Shown here: piece after piece, positions 6,370-6,581 of the stretch
Layout of the letters: every line of letters starts with the position of its first letter
How positions within the stretch are numbered: position 1 is the stretch's first letter
Source: Bacteroidota bacterium
Lineage (GTDB): Bacteria; Bacteroidota; Bacteroidia; NS11-12g; UBA9320
Direction: 5' to 3'
Assembly (NCBI GenBank): GCA_003484585.1
Contig: DNBZ01000166.1
Location: forward strand, 1 to 6,581
DNA: 6,581 nt
Made by a program: the position numbers and the translations under genes
The notes under the pieces: model-generated
The model's input: only the letters and a program-made list of their open reading frames with translations
Database searches by the model: none
What the model was told of the DNA's origin: nothing

Positions 6370-6400
6370 GTTGTTAATTTAGACAGTTAGTAAAGGGGTT

Positions 6401-6532
6401 TTATTCCAAGTTGCAATAGTCGTCACTCTGCTCTACAGTCTTTAGGTTTCTAAAGTCTACATCGTTTTTCTTTTTCACTTTTCCCCGGCTAAAGAGTTTC
6501 TTGAATAGGGTTAATGAACTGTTGTCTTCCAC
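6401..6532 (-). CDS. Possible small basic protein (43 codons, GTG start)
   Basis: An open frame of 43 codons begins with GTG, 13 bases after the stop of the upstream partial gene, and ends with TAA at 6403-6401, 31 bases before the mbnP TTG. The product starts (V/M)EDNSSLTLFKKLFSRG and continues with a lysine-rich KVKKKND segment, ending DDYCNLE. It has no signal peptide or membrane segment, and I do not recognise it. Short spacing to both neighbours is compatible with an operon member, but a random frame of this length is common, so the call is weak. Confidence 0.3.
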   Translation of the reverse strand: MEDNSSLTLFKKLFSRGKVKKKNDVDFRNLKTVEQSDDYCNLE

Positions 6533-6545
6533 TGCTTGAGTTTAT

Positions 6546-6581
6546 TTAATTGTCTTGTGCTTCTTCAGTCTCTGGTGCATC
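6546..6581 (-). CDS. C-terminal tail of an unidentified gene running off the right edge
   Basis: The last 36 bases, read on the minus strand, are open in one frame and encode DAPETEEAQDN followed by TAA. Acidic, Ala/Glu-rich endings of this kind occur on several housekeeping proteins, including some ribosomal proteins of Bacteroidota, but 11 residues are too few to identify one. Its close spacing to the small GTG-start frame suggests the same transcript might continue leftwards. Confidence 0.4.
   Translation of the reverse strand, partial: DAPETEEAQDN

Noticed and set aside
6367..6413. Seven-base direct repeat CAAGTTG at 6367-6373 and 6407-6413 around the mbnP leader
   Set aside because: It is too short, with one copy in the end of the small frame and one at the mbnP start; chance explains it.

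Overview
The window is a compact stretch in which every supported gene lies on the minus strand, so transcription runs from the right edge to the left edge. It looks like a marine or environmental member of the Bacteroidota, probably Flavobacteriia-like. The reasons are two secreted proteins ending in type IX secretion (T9SS) sorting domains with YPNP motifs, a cysteine-rich linker of the kind seen in this phylum, A/T-rich start contexts without clear Shine-Dalgarno sequences, and a Cys/Met-metabolism PLP enzyme of a flavobacterial subtype. The genus cannot be named from this sequence.

Right part (about 3384-6581, read right to left). The tail of an unidentified upstream gene (acidic C-terminus) is followed by a possible 43-codon GTG-start ORF. 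A tightly coupled three-gene unit comes next: an MbnP-family protein (TTG start), an MbnH-like di-heme c-type cytochrome peroxidase, and a YHYH-domain protein with a T9SS tail. The junctions are ATGA (4-base overlap) and TAATG (1-base overlap), which suggests translational coupling. In the characterised MbnP/MbnH family, the di-heme enzyme oxidises a tryptophan of MbnP to kynurenine, creating a copper site. By family analogy this unit would be a periplasmic or secreted copper-handling module, and the YHYH protein is the less understood third member. No methanobactin precursor or biosynthesis gene is seen here.

Middle (about 1730-3383). An intrinsic-terminator-like hairpin with a T-run closes the YHYH gene. 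Only a few bases later a secreted type I sulfatase begins, with a signal peptide, a complete sulfatase active site, a Cys-rich linker and a T9SS type A tail. Its formylglycine motif is the unusual CTSTR rather than CxPxR or CxAxR.

Left part (1-1729). Two cytoplasmic metabolic genes: a trans-sulfuration family PLP enzyme (methionine gamma-lyase/cystathionine lyase superfamily, with glycine in place of the catalytic Cys of methionine gamma-lyase), and methylmalonyl-CoA epimerase, which acts in propionyl-CoA/methylmalonyl-CoA metabolism. They are probably unrelated to the copper module and simply adjacent. No rRNA, tRNA, CRISPR array, insertion sequence or phage element was seen, and no gap over 300 bases lacks a gene.
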